From: Candidatus Altimarinota bacterium
Lineage (GTDB): Bacteria > Patescibacteriota > Gracilibacteria > BD1-5 > UBA6164
Reading direction: 5' to 3'
NCBI GenBank assembly: GCA_028692735.1
Contig: JAQUWS010000001.1
Location: 1-64,000, forward strand
Length of the DNA stretch: 64,000 bases
The notes under the pieces: model-generated
Seen by the model: only the letters and a program-made list of their open reading frames with translations
Database searches by the model: none
Told to the model about the DNA's origin: nothing
In this document: positions 30,955-41,633 of the stretch, in pieces
Numbering within the stretch: the first letter of the stretch is position 1
Layout: every line of letters starts with the position of its first letter
Program-made: the position numbers and the translations under genes

Positions 30955-31043
30955 AATGTAGAATGCTGAATATAGGGGATAGCATATAGATTAAAGAATA
31001 AAGATAAAAGATAAAAGAATAAAAAAATTGGAAATATATACAT
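30955..31043. repeat. A/T repeat-like stretch after the PP2C-like gene
   Basis: AAAGAATAAAGATAAAAGAT and AAAAGAATAAAAAAAT type units. A similar AGAGAAAAGACAAAAGAATA stretch lies at 45625-45655. They may be degenerate copies of a third A/T element. No gene is present. Confidence 0.4.
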
Positions 31044-31103
31044 AAAATTATTTAAAAAAACAGATACAAATTTTACTTTGTATCTGTTTTTTTAAATAAT
31101 TTT
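31044..31103. terminator. Very long perfect inverted repeat, terminator between convergent genes
   Basis: 27 bp of perfect inverted repeat (beginning AAAATTATTTAAAAAAACAG) with a six-base loop. It lies between the PP2C-like gene and yebC, which are convergent. It is much longer than a normal terminator stem. Confidence 0.9.
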
Positions 31104-31872
31104 ATGTTCTAAATGTGTTTTTTTCAATGAAATCATTTACCTCTTTTTTGAGTTCATCACTTATAACAGCATTTAAACTATAATCTTCTACATCTTCATC
31201 TTCGTCAAGTGCTTCAATCATTTTTACTATTTTTAACGCTTTATCAAATTCTGTAACTTCAACTTCATTGTTTGGTATATATTCTAAATTTGATTTTTCA
31301 TAAGTAATTCATTTTTCTTTAAAGAAGTCACTTACTGATTTTAAATTCTCAACACTACAAATTAATTTTATATTATTTTCATTAACTTGCATATCATCAA
31401 CATTTGTTTCAAATACTAATTCTTCAATTTTAGTTTCATCAATTGTAGTTTTATCAAATGTAATTACTCATTTTTTTGGAAAAATCCATGCAACACTTCA
31501 TGGTTCTCACATATTTCATCAAAATTTTGAAAATATATGTCTTATATTTGATGCTGTTCTGTTTTTATTATCTGTTAATACTTGAATAATAATAGCAACT
31601 CAACCTGGTGCATATCATTCATATGTTATTTGACTTACTTGTTCACTTCATTTATCAACTCAAGCTCATTTTTTTATAGCTCTTTCTATGTTATCACTTG
31701 GTACATTATCTTTTCTAGCTTTTTCTATAGCATCATGCAGAGATGGATTTAGATTTGGATCAATTCATTTTGATGCAGCTAGGGCTATAAGTTTTGCATG
31801 TAGAGAAAAATTTTTTTGTTTTAGTGCATTGGAAAAATTCTTTTTTCATTCCACAACAGGTCATCTTCACAT
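31102..31872 (-). CDS. yebC: YebC/PmpR-family protein
   Basis: 256 residues. [20 protein letters not shown] and [20 protein letters not shown] with [13 protein letters not shown] are the YebC signature, then [20 protein letters not shown] with [18 protein letters not shown] and [13 protein letters not shown]. The N-terminus ([17 protein letters not shown]) differs from the usual MAGHSKW start. YebC proteins were called transcription regulators. Recent work links them to translation of proline-rich stretches on the ribosome. The stop codon overlaps the terminator stem. Confidence 0.93.
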
Positions 31873-31976
31873 AGTTTTTTTGTTAAATTATAAAATTACA
31901 TAATTAGGTATCTTAAAATATGTTTGTGATTAAGTATATTTATTTTCATTATTAAATCAATCACTAAAAAATATTT

Positions 31977-32996
31977 TTATTTTATTGGATAAAAATATTT
32001 TATATTTTTTATTTTCCAATTTGAATCATTTTCTTTTAGTAAATTGTAAACTCAATCAAAATGTAGAAGTCAATAGGTTACAATTATTTTATCATATTTA
32101 CTTTTTATTATTTCACTAGCTAGATTTTTATTTCTTTCATTTAATATAATATCAAGTAAATTTTTATTTCATATATCTAATATTAATGGTTGTAATTTTG
32201 CATTATTTTTTATTATTAAATTTAATAATGCTTTGTTTATATATATTATTATTGATAATTCTTTATTATTAAATTGATTTAGTGTGTTTATCATTTCTTT
32301 GTTTATATCAATAATTTCTTTGTTATTATTATTTGAATTTTGTATTTTGCTTTCTTGAGCTTTTTTATCATATAGTTTAATTATTTCATCAATTGATAAA
32401 TCTATATTATAATCAAGATTATTTTGGATTCATAGAAATATATCATTTTCTTGATAAGTAATTCAATAAAGTTTACTCATGTTTTTGTATAAATCTTGAT
32501 TGAAATCTATTCAAATTGCTTGATTAAATTTTTCATTTGATTCTTTACTTCATTGTTTTACTCATTCATAGAAAAGAACTCCTCATGTTTTTTTTACATT
32601 ATTTATTTCTTGTTTTATTTGGTTATAGAAGTTTTCACTTCATATATGGCTCATTCACTGGAAAATAATTGTTTTTTGTCAATCAGAAAGTGTATATTGA
32701 GGTATTTTTGCTGGAGAAATAAAGTTATTGTAATATATAAATATCAATAAGATTAAAATAATAGAATATATTCATATGCTTATTGTATATATAAAATAAT
32801 TATAAAATTCAAAAAAATCTAAATATTTCTTTTTTCTTGTTGATTTCCATATAACGTGAATTGTATAGAAAATAATAGAGTATAAATTTATCATCATAAT
32901 TATATTTATTGATTCATATAATCATGAAATATATAATATACATAGTATAATTATAGATGATATAATATATGTAAAATTTTTTTTGTTTTGAGTCAT
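31977..32996 (-). CDS. TraB/GumN-like membrane protein
   Basis: 339 residues. Two or three N-terminal transmembrane segments (FTYIISSIIILCILYISGL, INIIMMINLYSIIFYTIHVI, FIYTISIGIYSIILILLIFI) precede an outer domain. That domain starts GQKTIIFQGMSHIGSENFYN and has KKTGGVLFYEGVKQG and a C-terminal NERNKNLASEIIKSKYDKII, VTYGLLHFDGVYNLLKEN. The G-H/E-G/G-H pattern of the TraB/PrgY/GumN family is visible. Plasmid members degrade peptide pheromones; the chromosomal function is unknown. It faces the pilus cluster divergently. Confidence 0.7.
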
Positions 32997-33081
32997 ATTT
33001 TATTATTTCTTAATAAAAATTTTTTATTTTAAAAAGTTTATGTATAATTTTTATAAATCAATTATTTTTTAAATATTTTAT

Positions 33082-33534
33082 ATGAATTACATTAAAAAAT
33101 TAGTTTTATCAATTTTTTTGTTATTTACAATTTCTCAAATTAATGCTTATGATGTAATAGGAAATAATAATTATGATAATCCTTATAATACTTCTTGATA
33201 TACATGATGACTTTCTGAAATTAAAGACCATTTAGATAATATAGTTGTAGATCAAACTTTATCTGAGTTTATACAAAATGTTGTACAGTATTGATTGACC
33301 TTTATAAGTATAATAGCAGTTGTTTATATAATTTATGCATGATTTAGAATTCTTACTTCAAGTTGAAGTGATGATGCATTAAAAAAATCAAGAACTACGA
33401 TTGTTTATGTATTTATTTGAATTGTGATAATTTGGTTAGCTTGGTCAATTGTGTTATTTATTTTGGGAATACTTGAATGATCTTCTTCAACTGATTCAAC
33501 CGTTTTATATATTATTAATTCTCAATATATATAA
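33082..33534 (+). CDS. VirB2/TrbC-like small membrane protein, possible pilin
   Basis: 150 residues. A signal peptide (KKLVLSIFLLFTISQINAYD) precedes a polar section and two hydrophobic helices (TFISIIAVVYIIYAGFRILT and TIVYVFIGIVIIWLAWSIVL) joined by SSGSDDALKKSRT. The IYAGF(R)-L-T-S-G-x-[DE]-x-x-[LI]-K-K pattern is that of the TrbC/VirB2 family widespread in CPR. Placed just before the pilus genes, it may form a conjugation-type pilus or pore with the ATPase at 25.3 kb. Inference only. Confidence 0.65.
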
Positions 33535-33623
33535 TTTTTTATAAAAAAAGTATATATTTTTGTTATTTTTTTAAATGTGTGATATTATTTACTTGGTAAT
33601 TATTTAATTAATTAAAAATAAAT

Positions 33624-34139
33624 ATGATTATACAAGAAGAAAAAGAGAAAAAAAGTCCTATGCTTATTTTTTCATATGCATTTTTTGCTATTTCAATTTT
33701 ATTAGCTGTGTGAATTTTTCTTTTAACTACATATTATGATAAAAAAGTTGATAAATTACAATGAGAAATTTCAACTTATGAAAATTCTATTAATGTGAAA
33801 AAGGAGAATAAAGAAATTCAAGTTTATAGTTTATTGCAAGAAAATAAAAAAGTTATAGATTTGATGGATAAAAAGTCAAAAATAAAAGTTCTAGTTGATC
33901 ATGTAAGAAGTATTGAGTCAGTTTATTGAATCAAGCTTAGTTGATTTAACTATAATAATTGACTTTTAAGTTTCTGAGTAGTTGCTCCGTTTAGTGTAGA
34001 TAGTTATGCTTCAGATAGAGTTTCAAACTTTATAAAGTCATATAGGGAAGATAAAAATGCTTTATTTACTTTAGATTTTATAAATTCATTTACTTGATTT
34101 GATAGTATGAACTTTTCAATATCATTAAAATTAAAATAA
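33624..34139 (+). CDS. PilN-like pilus assembly protein
   Basis: 171 residues. One transmembrane helix (LIFSYAFFAISILLAVGIF) follows a short cytoplasmic tail, then a coiled coil (YDKKVDKLQGEISTYENSIN) and an outer ferredoxin-like fold (SVYGIKLSGFNYNNGLLSFG). This layout matches PilN-type proteins that link the PilM ring to PilO. The call rests on topology and position before PilO-like and PilC genes, not on motifs. Confidence 0.55.
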
Positions 34140-34157
34140 TTATTAATATATTTATAT

Positions 34158-34706
34158 ATGCAAACAGGAAAACAAACAAAAATGATGGCGTATCTTCTGA
34201 TTTTTGTATCACTTTTTATATTAGTTTTTTTTGTAAAAAATTATTATTCATCATTGCTTTTAAGTATGGATAATTTTTCAATTAAACAAAATGAAGTAAA
34301 TGTGAAAAAAACAGAATTATCAAAATTAGATGAAATAGAAAATAGTTTAAAAACTAATTCTTGAGTAATAAAAGAGGTCTCTAAGTATGTGAATGAAATT
34401 AATGAAGATGAGCTAATTCCGTATTTTTATGATAAAGCACGCGAATCTAGACGTTGAAGTTGATACTTGGTTATAAATAGTATTGGTTTTGATAAATGAA
34501 CTCTTAATGAGTATTGATTCAATCAATGAACTATTAATTTAAATGTATTTGTTTCTGATGAGAATCAAGTTTTTGATTTTTTAGATTATTTAACTTGAGA
34601 AGATGCTAAATATAAGTTTTTTATTGATAGTTTTTCTTTTCCAAATGATCCTAGTTCTACTTCAGGTTTTCAAGTGAATTTACCTTTAAAGATTTTTTAT
34701 AAATAA
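34158..34706 (+). CDS. PilO-like pilus assembly protein
   Basis: 182 residues. N-terminal transmembrane helix (MMAYLLIFVSLFILVFFVKN), coiled coil (FSIKQNEVNVKKTELSKLDE) and an outer domain of strands (LVINSIGFDKGTLNEYGFNQ). It is the PilO companion of the preceding protein. The start is 18 bases after the previous stop. Confidence 0.55.
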
Positions 34707-34717
34707 TATATAATTAT

Positions 34718-35839
34718 ATGTATGAAATTGACACAAAATCAAGTGATAATGGTGCAAATAAATGAATTTTTGATGAAATATATTTGATAAAGAGAGTTTC
34801 TTTAGTTGATAAATATAATTTTTATGATTACATATGAATGATGATAGATTGATGAATTTCTATCTCTGAGGCTTTGAATTGAGTAACTGTAAAAATTAGT
34901 AATACTTATTTTGTTAGTAAAATAAAGGAATTGAATATGTATATATCAAGTTGAGATTCTTTTAGTAAAGCAATGAAAAAAATTCCTTCCATTTTTCTTA
35001 TATCTGAAATTGCAATTGTAGAATCTTGAGAAACAACTTGAGATTTACATAATGCATTTTTAAAACTAAGTGATGATTTTAAAAAAGTTCATAATTTACA
35101 ATTAAAAGTAAAGTGAGCTTTAACTTATCCAATAATAATTTTAGTTTTTTTATTTGTTGCTGTTGTTATAGTTTTAACTTATGTTATTCCTGCAATATTG
35201 CCGGTATTTACTAATAGTTGAGTCGATTTGCCTTTAGCTACGGTAATGCTTATAAATACATCTGATTTTATTGTTAATAATTTTGTATCTTTATTCTTTT
35301 TATTGTTTGCGTTTGTTATTTGATTTGCTTTTTACAAAAATACTAATTCTTGAAAATTAACAATATCACATTTTATTTTATCTTTTCCACTAATTTGAAA
35401 TATTTACAGGAATTATTTGTTATCAGTATTTGCTTCAAATTTGTGAACATTAATGTCTTCTTGAATTCCTATAATTAAGGCATTAAATTTAACTTCTAAA
35501 TCCTTAAATAATTTAGAATATCAGAATTTGATAACTAAAATATCTTCTGATGTTTCTAATTGAAGTAAAATTACAGATGCTATGCAAATTTATGACAAAG
35601 AAGGTTTTTATTTTCCTGCAGATTTTGTTCAATTATTTTCTGTTTGAGAAAAAACAGCTTCAATAGATGTAGTAACTAAAAAAATTAATTCTCAATACGT
35701 AATTGAAGTTGATAATTCTTTATCAAGTTTAACAAAGTGGATAGAGCCAATAGCTATATTAATAGCATGACTTTTTGTTGTTTGGTTTGCTTTTGCCATA
35801 TTTTGAGCTATTTTAAAAGTTACACAAACCGTAAGTTAA
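34718..35839 (+). CDS. pilC: Type IV pilus/type II secretion inner-membrane platform protein PilC
   Basis: 373 residues. Two T2SSF domains, each with LIxxGxxxxxAL-type motifs: DYIGMMIDGGISISEALNGV (first) and VFASNLGTLMSSGIPIIKAL (second). AIVESGETTGDLHNAFLKLS and QLFSVGEKTASIDVVTK are the matching G-E-x-[TS]-G segments. Three transmembrane helices are visible (YPIIILVFLFVAVVIVLTYV, VNNFVSLFFLLFAFVIGFAF and IEPIAILIAGLFVVWFAFAI). PilC is the membrane platform for the pilus assembly ATPase, which is not in this window. Confidence 0.93.
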
Positions 35840-35908
35840 AATATATTTTGAATAAAAAAAAAATGATATATAATAAAAAATATAGTTATATATCTTTTTT
35901 TTATTCAT

Positions 35909-36481
35909 ATGATTTTAAGAAAAGTTTTTGCTTTTACTTTGGTAGAACTTATGATTGTTATAACAATAATGGCCTTAATTTGAACAGTTTGATATATGAA
36001 TTATGCATATAGTCAGAATAAAATGAATTTAAATTTTACTTCAAAAGATATATCTCAAGCATTATATAATGCAAGAAATATGGCAGTTAATTGATTAGAC
36101 TCTAGTAGTTGAAATGTTTCAATTTGAGTATTTTTTGATAATTCACTTTGAAATAATAATAAAATTGAGTTATATACTTATCCTTATGATATGGATATAG
36201 CAAGTGAAGATTTAATTTCTACGAGTAAAAAAACTTTTTTGAAAGAAATAGATTTTTATAAATGAATAAGTATTGTAAATGTGGAAGGAAAAGATAAATT
36301 TTTATTTTTATTTCAAGCAGTTACAGGAAGTTGATATTATTATTATTGGGATAGTACTCCTGGGAAAAAAGATTTCGTATGATCAAAAATTGATATAAAA
36401 GTGTCATTATGAGCAAATTGAACAACTACTTTGTCTAAGGATTTAAATTATATTGTTTGAACAAATATAATTGATTATTAA
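35909..36481 (+). CDS. Type IV prepilin-like protein
   Basis: 190 residues. The class III signal is very short: MILRKVFA then FTLVELMIVITIMALIGTVG, with the E at +5 after the cleavage site. The residue before FTLVE is A, where most prepilins have G. The mature part has a globular domain (YGISIVNVEGKDKF, LFLFQAVTGSGYYYYWDS). It is likely a pseudopilin or minor pilin of the PilC system. Confidence 0.8.
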
Positions 36482-36498
36482 TTTGTAAAATTATTAAA

Positions 36499-37128
36499 AT
36501 GAAAAATTATTATAATAAATGATTTTCTATTATTGAGCTTATTGTTTGAATTTTTATCTTTGTTTTAGGATTAACTTCAATATATATGCTTATTTCCTCA
36601 ACGATAAATTTTAATGATTACAATAAAAATCAGATTATTGCAGCAAATTTATCAAGAGAATGACTTGAATTACTAAAGAATTTAAGGGATTCTAATTATG
36701 AAAATTTACATAAATGGAATTTAATTAATCCTAATATTGATAATAATTTTGATTTGTCTTCAAATTATATTACAAATTGATATTATAAAATTTGGTTAGA
36801 TTATAATTCTTTGTATCCAGATTTTTCTGTTAAATTAGAAAAAATAAATAATTTTAAAGAGTGAGCTAGTTTTTTAACTTCTAATATGAGGGATTATGAA
36901 TTATGTAATGATTTGTCTGGTAAATATACTTATGATTGTTCTTGAGGGAATAAGAGAACAAAAATTTTTAGGTATTTAAATATTGAACCTTTATCATATA
37001 TAGATTCATCATGAAATAATGTAATAATTGCTAATTCTTATAAAGTAACATCAAAAGTTATTTGGTATATAAGAGGATATCATGAGATTAATTTAACCAC
37101 AGTTTTATCTGATTACAAGAAATTATAA
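36499..37128 (+). CDS. Type IV prepilin-like protein
   Basis: 209 residues. Cleavage motif YYNKGFSIIELIVGIFIFVL (G before F, E at +5). The globular part contains NLSREGLELLKNLRDSNYEN, the helix-turn common in minor pilins of the PilV/GspI type, and several cysteines (CNDLSGKYTYDC). The conserved pre-cleavage glycine is a UGA codon. Confidence 0.82.
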
Positions 37129-37145
37129 TTATAATAATATCAAAA

Positions 37146-37733
37146 ATGTTAGGAAAAATAAAAAAAACGAATCTTTGAGGATTTACTTTAATAGAAATAA
37201 TAGTTGCTGTTACTATTTTTTCGATAATTATGACATCAGTAATAATGATTTTTGTAAATACAACAAATTTGTCAATGAGAATTGATGTTGATAGAATTTT
37301 GCAAGAGAATTCAAAAAATATAATAGAAATAATTTCTGAAGACTTAAAAAAACAAGATATAAAAGTATGTGATTTGTGAATTATACAAGGGTGTATATGA
37401 TTATCAAATATAATGACGTGATCTGAATTATGGGTTTGAGATAATCATTATTATTTAGCAAAGGAGAGTACTTTGTGAGGAACTTTTATTAAAGTAACAG
37501 ATTTGATTGATTGTAATACAAAACAATGTTATATTGTTAAAAATTGAGAATTGTTGTCAAATTCTTATGTAAATATAAAGAATTTAGAGTTTAGTATATT
37601 TTCAGAACATAATTCAAAAGTACAAATAAATGTTTTGATGTATCCTATGTCATGAAAATGAATAAAGTCATCTTTGATTGAAAAAAGTAAGTTAAATATT
37701 CAAACTACTTTGAATGATGATTATATAAAGTAA
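37146..37733 (+). CDS. Type IV prepilin-like protein
   Basis: 195 residues. Cleavage motif KTNLGGFTLIEIIVAVTIFS (G before F, E at +5), then a transmembrane N-helix and RIDVDRILQENSKNIIEIIS, which resembles GspJ/PilW pseudopilins. Cysteines (VCDLGIIQGCIG, CNTKQCY) could form disulphides outside the cell. Confidence 0.82.
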
Positions 37734-37754
37734 TTTATGTACTAATAATTTTTT

Positions 37755-38552
37755 ATGTTAATATACAATAATAAATTTTGATATTCTATAATAATAGCAA
37801 TAATTGTTATGGGGTTTTTATTTGCTATAACTTGAGCTGTTTTTAAAATAGTTTTAGTTGAATTGAATGATAATAGGGGAATGTATAATTATTTAAAAGC
37901 GTATTATGCTGTTGAGTGAGCATGAGAGTTGGCTATGTTGGAATTGAAAGAAAAATGATATTGATATTATAGACGTTTTGATTTAAATAAAAACGATAGT
38001 TTTTCAAATATTCTTAATTCAACTTGAACTTTTAATCCTATTATATCGTATGATATATGAACAAAAACATCTTTTTATACATGAGAATTAGCTCCTTTAT
38101 CTTATGATGTAATTCCTTTATTTTATAAAGATGATGCCTCAAATTATCCAGTTTTAGAAATAACTTCATCTTTGATAAGTTGAGATGTTGGAAATTTTAC
38201 TTGGAATATAGTTTCTGATAATTGATGATTATCTTCTGTTTGAGGTTTTAATTGAAGTTCTTTATGAACTTATAAATATTTGGATAGTTCAAATAATTTT
38301 GTTGTTGATATGAAATCTGTAAAAATGTTTTTAACAGATAATTCATCTAAATTTAATTATTTAGTTTTATTTAATTCTAGTACAATAACTTCTATAAAAT
38401 ACAATTTAGATTCAAATGGTACTTTTTTTTCTAGGCCTAGAACCGATATTACAGTATCTGCCAAAATTTGAAATTATAAGCAGAATATTAGCATAAAATA
38501 CGATAATACTGACTATCTTTGAATATATAAATATGCAATTTATGATGATTAA
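37755..38552 (+). CDS. PilX/GspK-like minor pilin candidate
   Basis: 265 residues. N-terminal helix (YNNKFGYSIIIAIIVMGFLF, then AITGAVFKIVLVELNDNRGM) and KAYYAVEGAGELAMLELKEK, the A-E-x-G-x-E-x-A segment typical of PilX N-terminal domains. The prepilin cleavage site is not obvious. The outer part is rich in Ser/Asn strands. It is the last gene of the pilus cluster. Confidence 0.72.
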
Positions 38553-38659
38553 AAGCTATGCTATCTTGTTTTCTTTTAAAGAAAATAAAAAAAAAACTTG
38601 AAATTCTTTTTTTATTTGCTATATTTTAAGTGTTTTTATTTTATAACTAACTAAAAACT

Positions 38660-38932
38660 ATGAAAAAACAAGATTTTATTAAAGCAGTTGCTACTAAAGC
38701 TAGCTTAAGTCAAGATGCAGTATCTAAAGCATTAACTTCTATGATTGGAGTTATTACTTCAGAACTTAAAGCTTGAAATGAAGTTAATATAACTGGTTTT
38801 GGTGCTTTTAAAGTATCAAAAAGAGCTGCAAGAAATTGAGTTAATCCAAGAACTTGAGCATCTATTAAAATTCCTGCTATGAAATCTCCAGTTTTCAGAG
38901 CTTGAAAAACATTAAAAGAAAGTATTAGATAA
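38660..38932 (+). CDS. HU-family DNA-binding protein
   Basis: 90 residues. KKQDFIKAVATKASLSQDAV, then VNITGFGAFKVSKRAARNGV with NPRTGASIKIPAMKSPVFRA and GKTLKESIR give the whole HU fold with its arm, including the conserved G-F-G-x-F and R-x-G-x-N-P. It is a dimeric nucleoid protein. The arm tip proline is in NPRTG. Three of the family glycines are UGA codons. Confidence 0.96.
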
Positions 38933-38942
38933 TTAATCTTTC

Positions 38943-38982
38943 AAAAAAATAAGAAATTCGTTAATGAATTTCTTATTTTTTT
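38943..38982 (+). terminator. Intrinsic terminator after HU
   Basis: AAGAAATTC / GAATTTCTT with loop GTTAAT, flanked by A and T tracts. Confidence 0.85.
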
Positions 38983-39036
38983 GATTTTTTTTAACATTTA
39001 TTATATTATATAGTAAAGGTATTTTATAATTATTAT

Positions 39037-39582
39037 ATGAAAAGAATAATTGTAGATGATAATTTTTTATCAAGTTATGATAAAAATTATATTATAGATA
39101 AGATAAATGAATTGAAAGATTTGAATTTAGAAATATTGTTTAAGTCTGATTTTTCGTATACAAGTAAGCTAAGAGAATTTATTTCTTTTGTGTGTGATAG
39201 TTTGTGAGTTGATTCAATTTTAAAGTTTAAAATTATATTAGTAGTTGATGAGTTGAATAATAATGCTATTGAATATTGAAGTTTATCATGAGAATTTAAT
39301 AAATTAAGAATAATTGTAAATTTTAATGAGAATGATTTTAAATTAAATATAGAAGTTGAAGATACATGAAAAGGAAATAAACATAAGACTTCTTATGAAA
39401 TGCTACAATTATGAGAAAGAAAATTATTAGAATGATTTTATAATCACTCAATTAGATGAAGATGATTGTTTTTAATTGTAAAAAATATAGTTAATAGGTT
39501 ATATTTTAAAGATACAGAGATGTGATGACTGATTGTTTGAATAGAAAAAAATATTAATTATAAAAAAATTGATAAAAAATAA
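39037..39582 (+). CDS. RsbW-like anti-sigma/histidine-kinase-type ATPase
   Basis: 181 residues. An N box (VVDELNNNAIEYGS), G1 box (VEDTGKGNKHKT) and G2-like RGRGLFLIVKNIVNRLYF mark the GHKL ATP-binding fold of RsbW/SpoIIAB type kinases. The first 70 residues are an extension. Such kinases act with STAS and PP2C partners in partner switching. The PP2C-like protein at 29.1 kb is a candidate partner, but no STAS protein is present in the window. Confidence 0.78.
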
Positions 39583-39616
39583 GATTTATATAGAATTGTA
39601 TAAATCTTATTTTTTT
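39574..39616 (+). terminator. Intrinsic terminator overlapping the stop codon
   Basis: AAGATTTATA / TATAAATCTT stem flanked by A/T tracts. The TAA stop of the RsbW-like gene is in the left arm. Confidence 0.85.
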
Positions 39617-39633
39617 GATGTAGGAAAATTTTT

Positions 39634-40611
39634 ATGAATTTAAATATATTTAACTCTTTCAAACAAAGATCTAATAAAAGGAAATTTAAAAATAAAATAA
39701 AACTGGAAAATAAAAAAATTTTTATAGATTCTTTTTCAGATAGAGATAAAGTTTTTAAAAAAAGAACAAAGATAGCTTTTAATATACCAAATATTAATAA
39801 TCTTTTTTCTAAGGAATGATTAATAAGAATATTTTCTTTTTTGGGAGTATCTTTGTTATTAATCTTTTTTTCATTTATTTTTAGTCCATATTTTTATTTA
39901 AAAACTATAAACATTGATAGGGATGATAGTGAAAAAGATTTTATTGATTTAAATATTTCATATAATTCAGTAAGTGCTTATAGAAATAAAAATGTAATTT
40001 TTCTTGATAAAAATAAGATTAGTGAACAGATAATTAATTATCAAAAGAATATATATAGGGTGGATATAAATAAACAATTCTTTCCACCACAGTTAGATAT
40101 AAAACTTTGGTCTTATAGGCCTGTTTTTTATACTGAAATTAATTGAAGAAAGTATGTTGTAATGGAAAATGGTGTTTTTATTCCTGCTAATGCTAGTTTA
40201 ATGAAAGATTTAAAAGAAATAAAGTTATCATTATCTAGAAGTTCTTTAGAGTTTATTGATTATAAAATTTTAATAAAAGAGTCTTATTTGAAAAAAATCT
40301 CAGATTTACAAAAAGCGTTAGTTAATAATATATCGTGAATAAAAATATCTAAAATTTACTATTTTGAAAAAGAAAGAGAGGTGCATTTTGACATAAATGA
40401 TAATGTAAAGCTTATGTTTGATATAAATATAGAAAGTGATGAGCAAATGAAAAAATTAGTTGTTTTTAATAAAGAACATATTGATTTGACTAAGCCTAAT
40501 GTGGTATTTTATATAGATTTACGTGTTGCAAATAAGATTTTTTATTGTGAAAAGGTTGATTCATGATATTGTAGTGAAAATTTAAAGATTTTATATAGTT
40601 TATATGGTTAA
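39634..40611 (+). CDS. ftsQ: Cell division protein FtsQ-like
   Basis: 325 residues. A cytoplasmic basic tail of about 65 residues, one transmembrane helix (FSFLGVSLLLIFFSFIFSPY) and then FYLKTINIDR, the start of a POTRA-like domain. A beta region follows (IDINKQFFPPQLDIKLWSYR, PVFYTEINGRKYVVMENGVF, then IPANAS), matching the RxPxxxxxW/Y...Y(Y)LxDxxGxxF pattern of FtsQ/DivIB. The C-terminus overlaps the lspA start by 8 bases. FtsQ bridges early and late divisome proteins. Confidence 0.75.
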
Positions 40612-41056
40612 GTATATATATAAAATGAGATTATGTATTTACATAATTTTATTAATATTTTTTGATTTTATAAGTAAGTATTTAGCATTTTCTTACTTGA
40701 GTTTGAAGCAAATAGATTTTTTCTCTTGATTTTTTTATTTACATTTATTTTTAAATGATTGAATTGCTTTTAGTTTTTATGTTCCTTTTCTAAAGATATT
40801 GACTATTGTTATTATATTATTATTGGGATTCTATTATATAAAATATGAGTCTTTTAAAAAAAATAAAATAATTGATTTGTCTTTTGTTTTAATTATTTCT
40901 TGAGCTTTATGAAATGCTTGGGAAAGAGTCTTTTTATGAAGAGTAACTGATTTTATTTGAGTAAAATATTTTTCAGTTTTTAATCTTGCTGATACATATA
41001 TAACATTATGAATGATTATTTATTTTGTTTTGGTAGTATTTAAAAAAGATAAGTAA
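40604..41056 (+). CDS. lspA: Lipoprotein signal peptidase (LspA)
   Basis: 150 residues with four transmembrane helices. The two catalytic aspartates lie in GALGNAWERVFLGRVTDFIG (VxDF) and YFSVFNLADTYITLG (N-x-A-D). The N-D-G-I-A-F-S motif of the third conserved block is in LFLNDGIAFSFYVP. LspA removes lipoprotein signal peptides, as needed for the lipoprotein at 19.2 kb. The ATG is at 40604, within the last codons of ftsQ. Confidence 0.92.
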
Positions 41057-41081
41057 TTTTTATTAATTAATTTCTATTATT

Positions 41082-41621
41082 ATGAAAGAGCTTTTAAATG
41101 TTTCCTTAAATGCTATAAAGTTTTATTTAGAAAAGTGAGAAAAACCTACTATAAAAGATTTTACTTTAAAGGATAATTCTTTGTTGACTAAAACCTGATG
41201 CATTTTTGTGACATTATATAAGGATTGAGAAGTAAGATGATCTTCTTGAAATGTTAAAGAAATAGAAAATAGTGTAGTGGATGAGGTTATTGTTAATACT
41301 ATTGAAGCAATTACAAATGATAAAAGGTTTTGAAAAATAACAAAGGAAGAAATAAATAATCTAAAAATAAGAATTGATTATATAAAAAAAAGAGATTTAT
41401 TAAGTGAATGAAAAATCTATAATTTAAATCCTTTAGAATCATGAGTGATTGTAATAACAAAGGATTATTCTGATTTGGCTGTAATTTTACCTAATATTTC
41501 TAAAAAACTTTTTGCTTGAGAGGATTTTATTCCTGTAATAGAAGAAAAACTTTGAAAGAAGTTTGAAGAAAAGGACTATTATAAATATGAAATAAAAACT
41601 GATGTATTTTCTAATCTTTAA
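41082..41621 (+). CDS. AMMECR1-domain protein
   Basis: 179 residues. TGCIFVTLYKDGEVRGSSGN has the V-T-L-x-x-x-G-x-L-R-G-C-x-G motif of AMMECR1, with S instead of the usual C in RGSSG. It continues with IENSVVDEVIVNTIEAITND and RFGKITKEEINNLKIRIDYI and ends in the typical Y-Y-K-Y basic segment. Function unknown. It is the third gene of the ftsQ-lspA cluster. Confidence 0.88.
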
Positions 41622-41633
41622 TTAATTTATACT

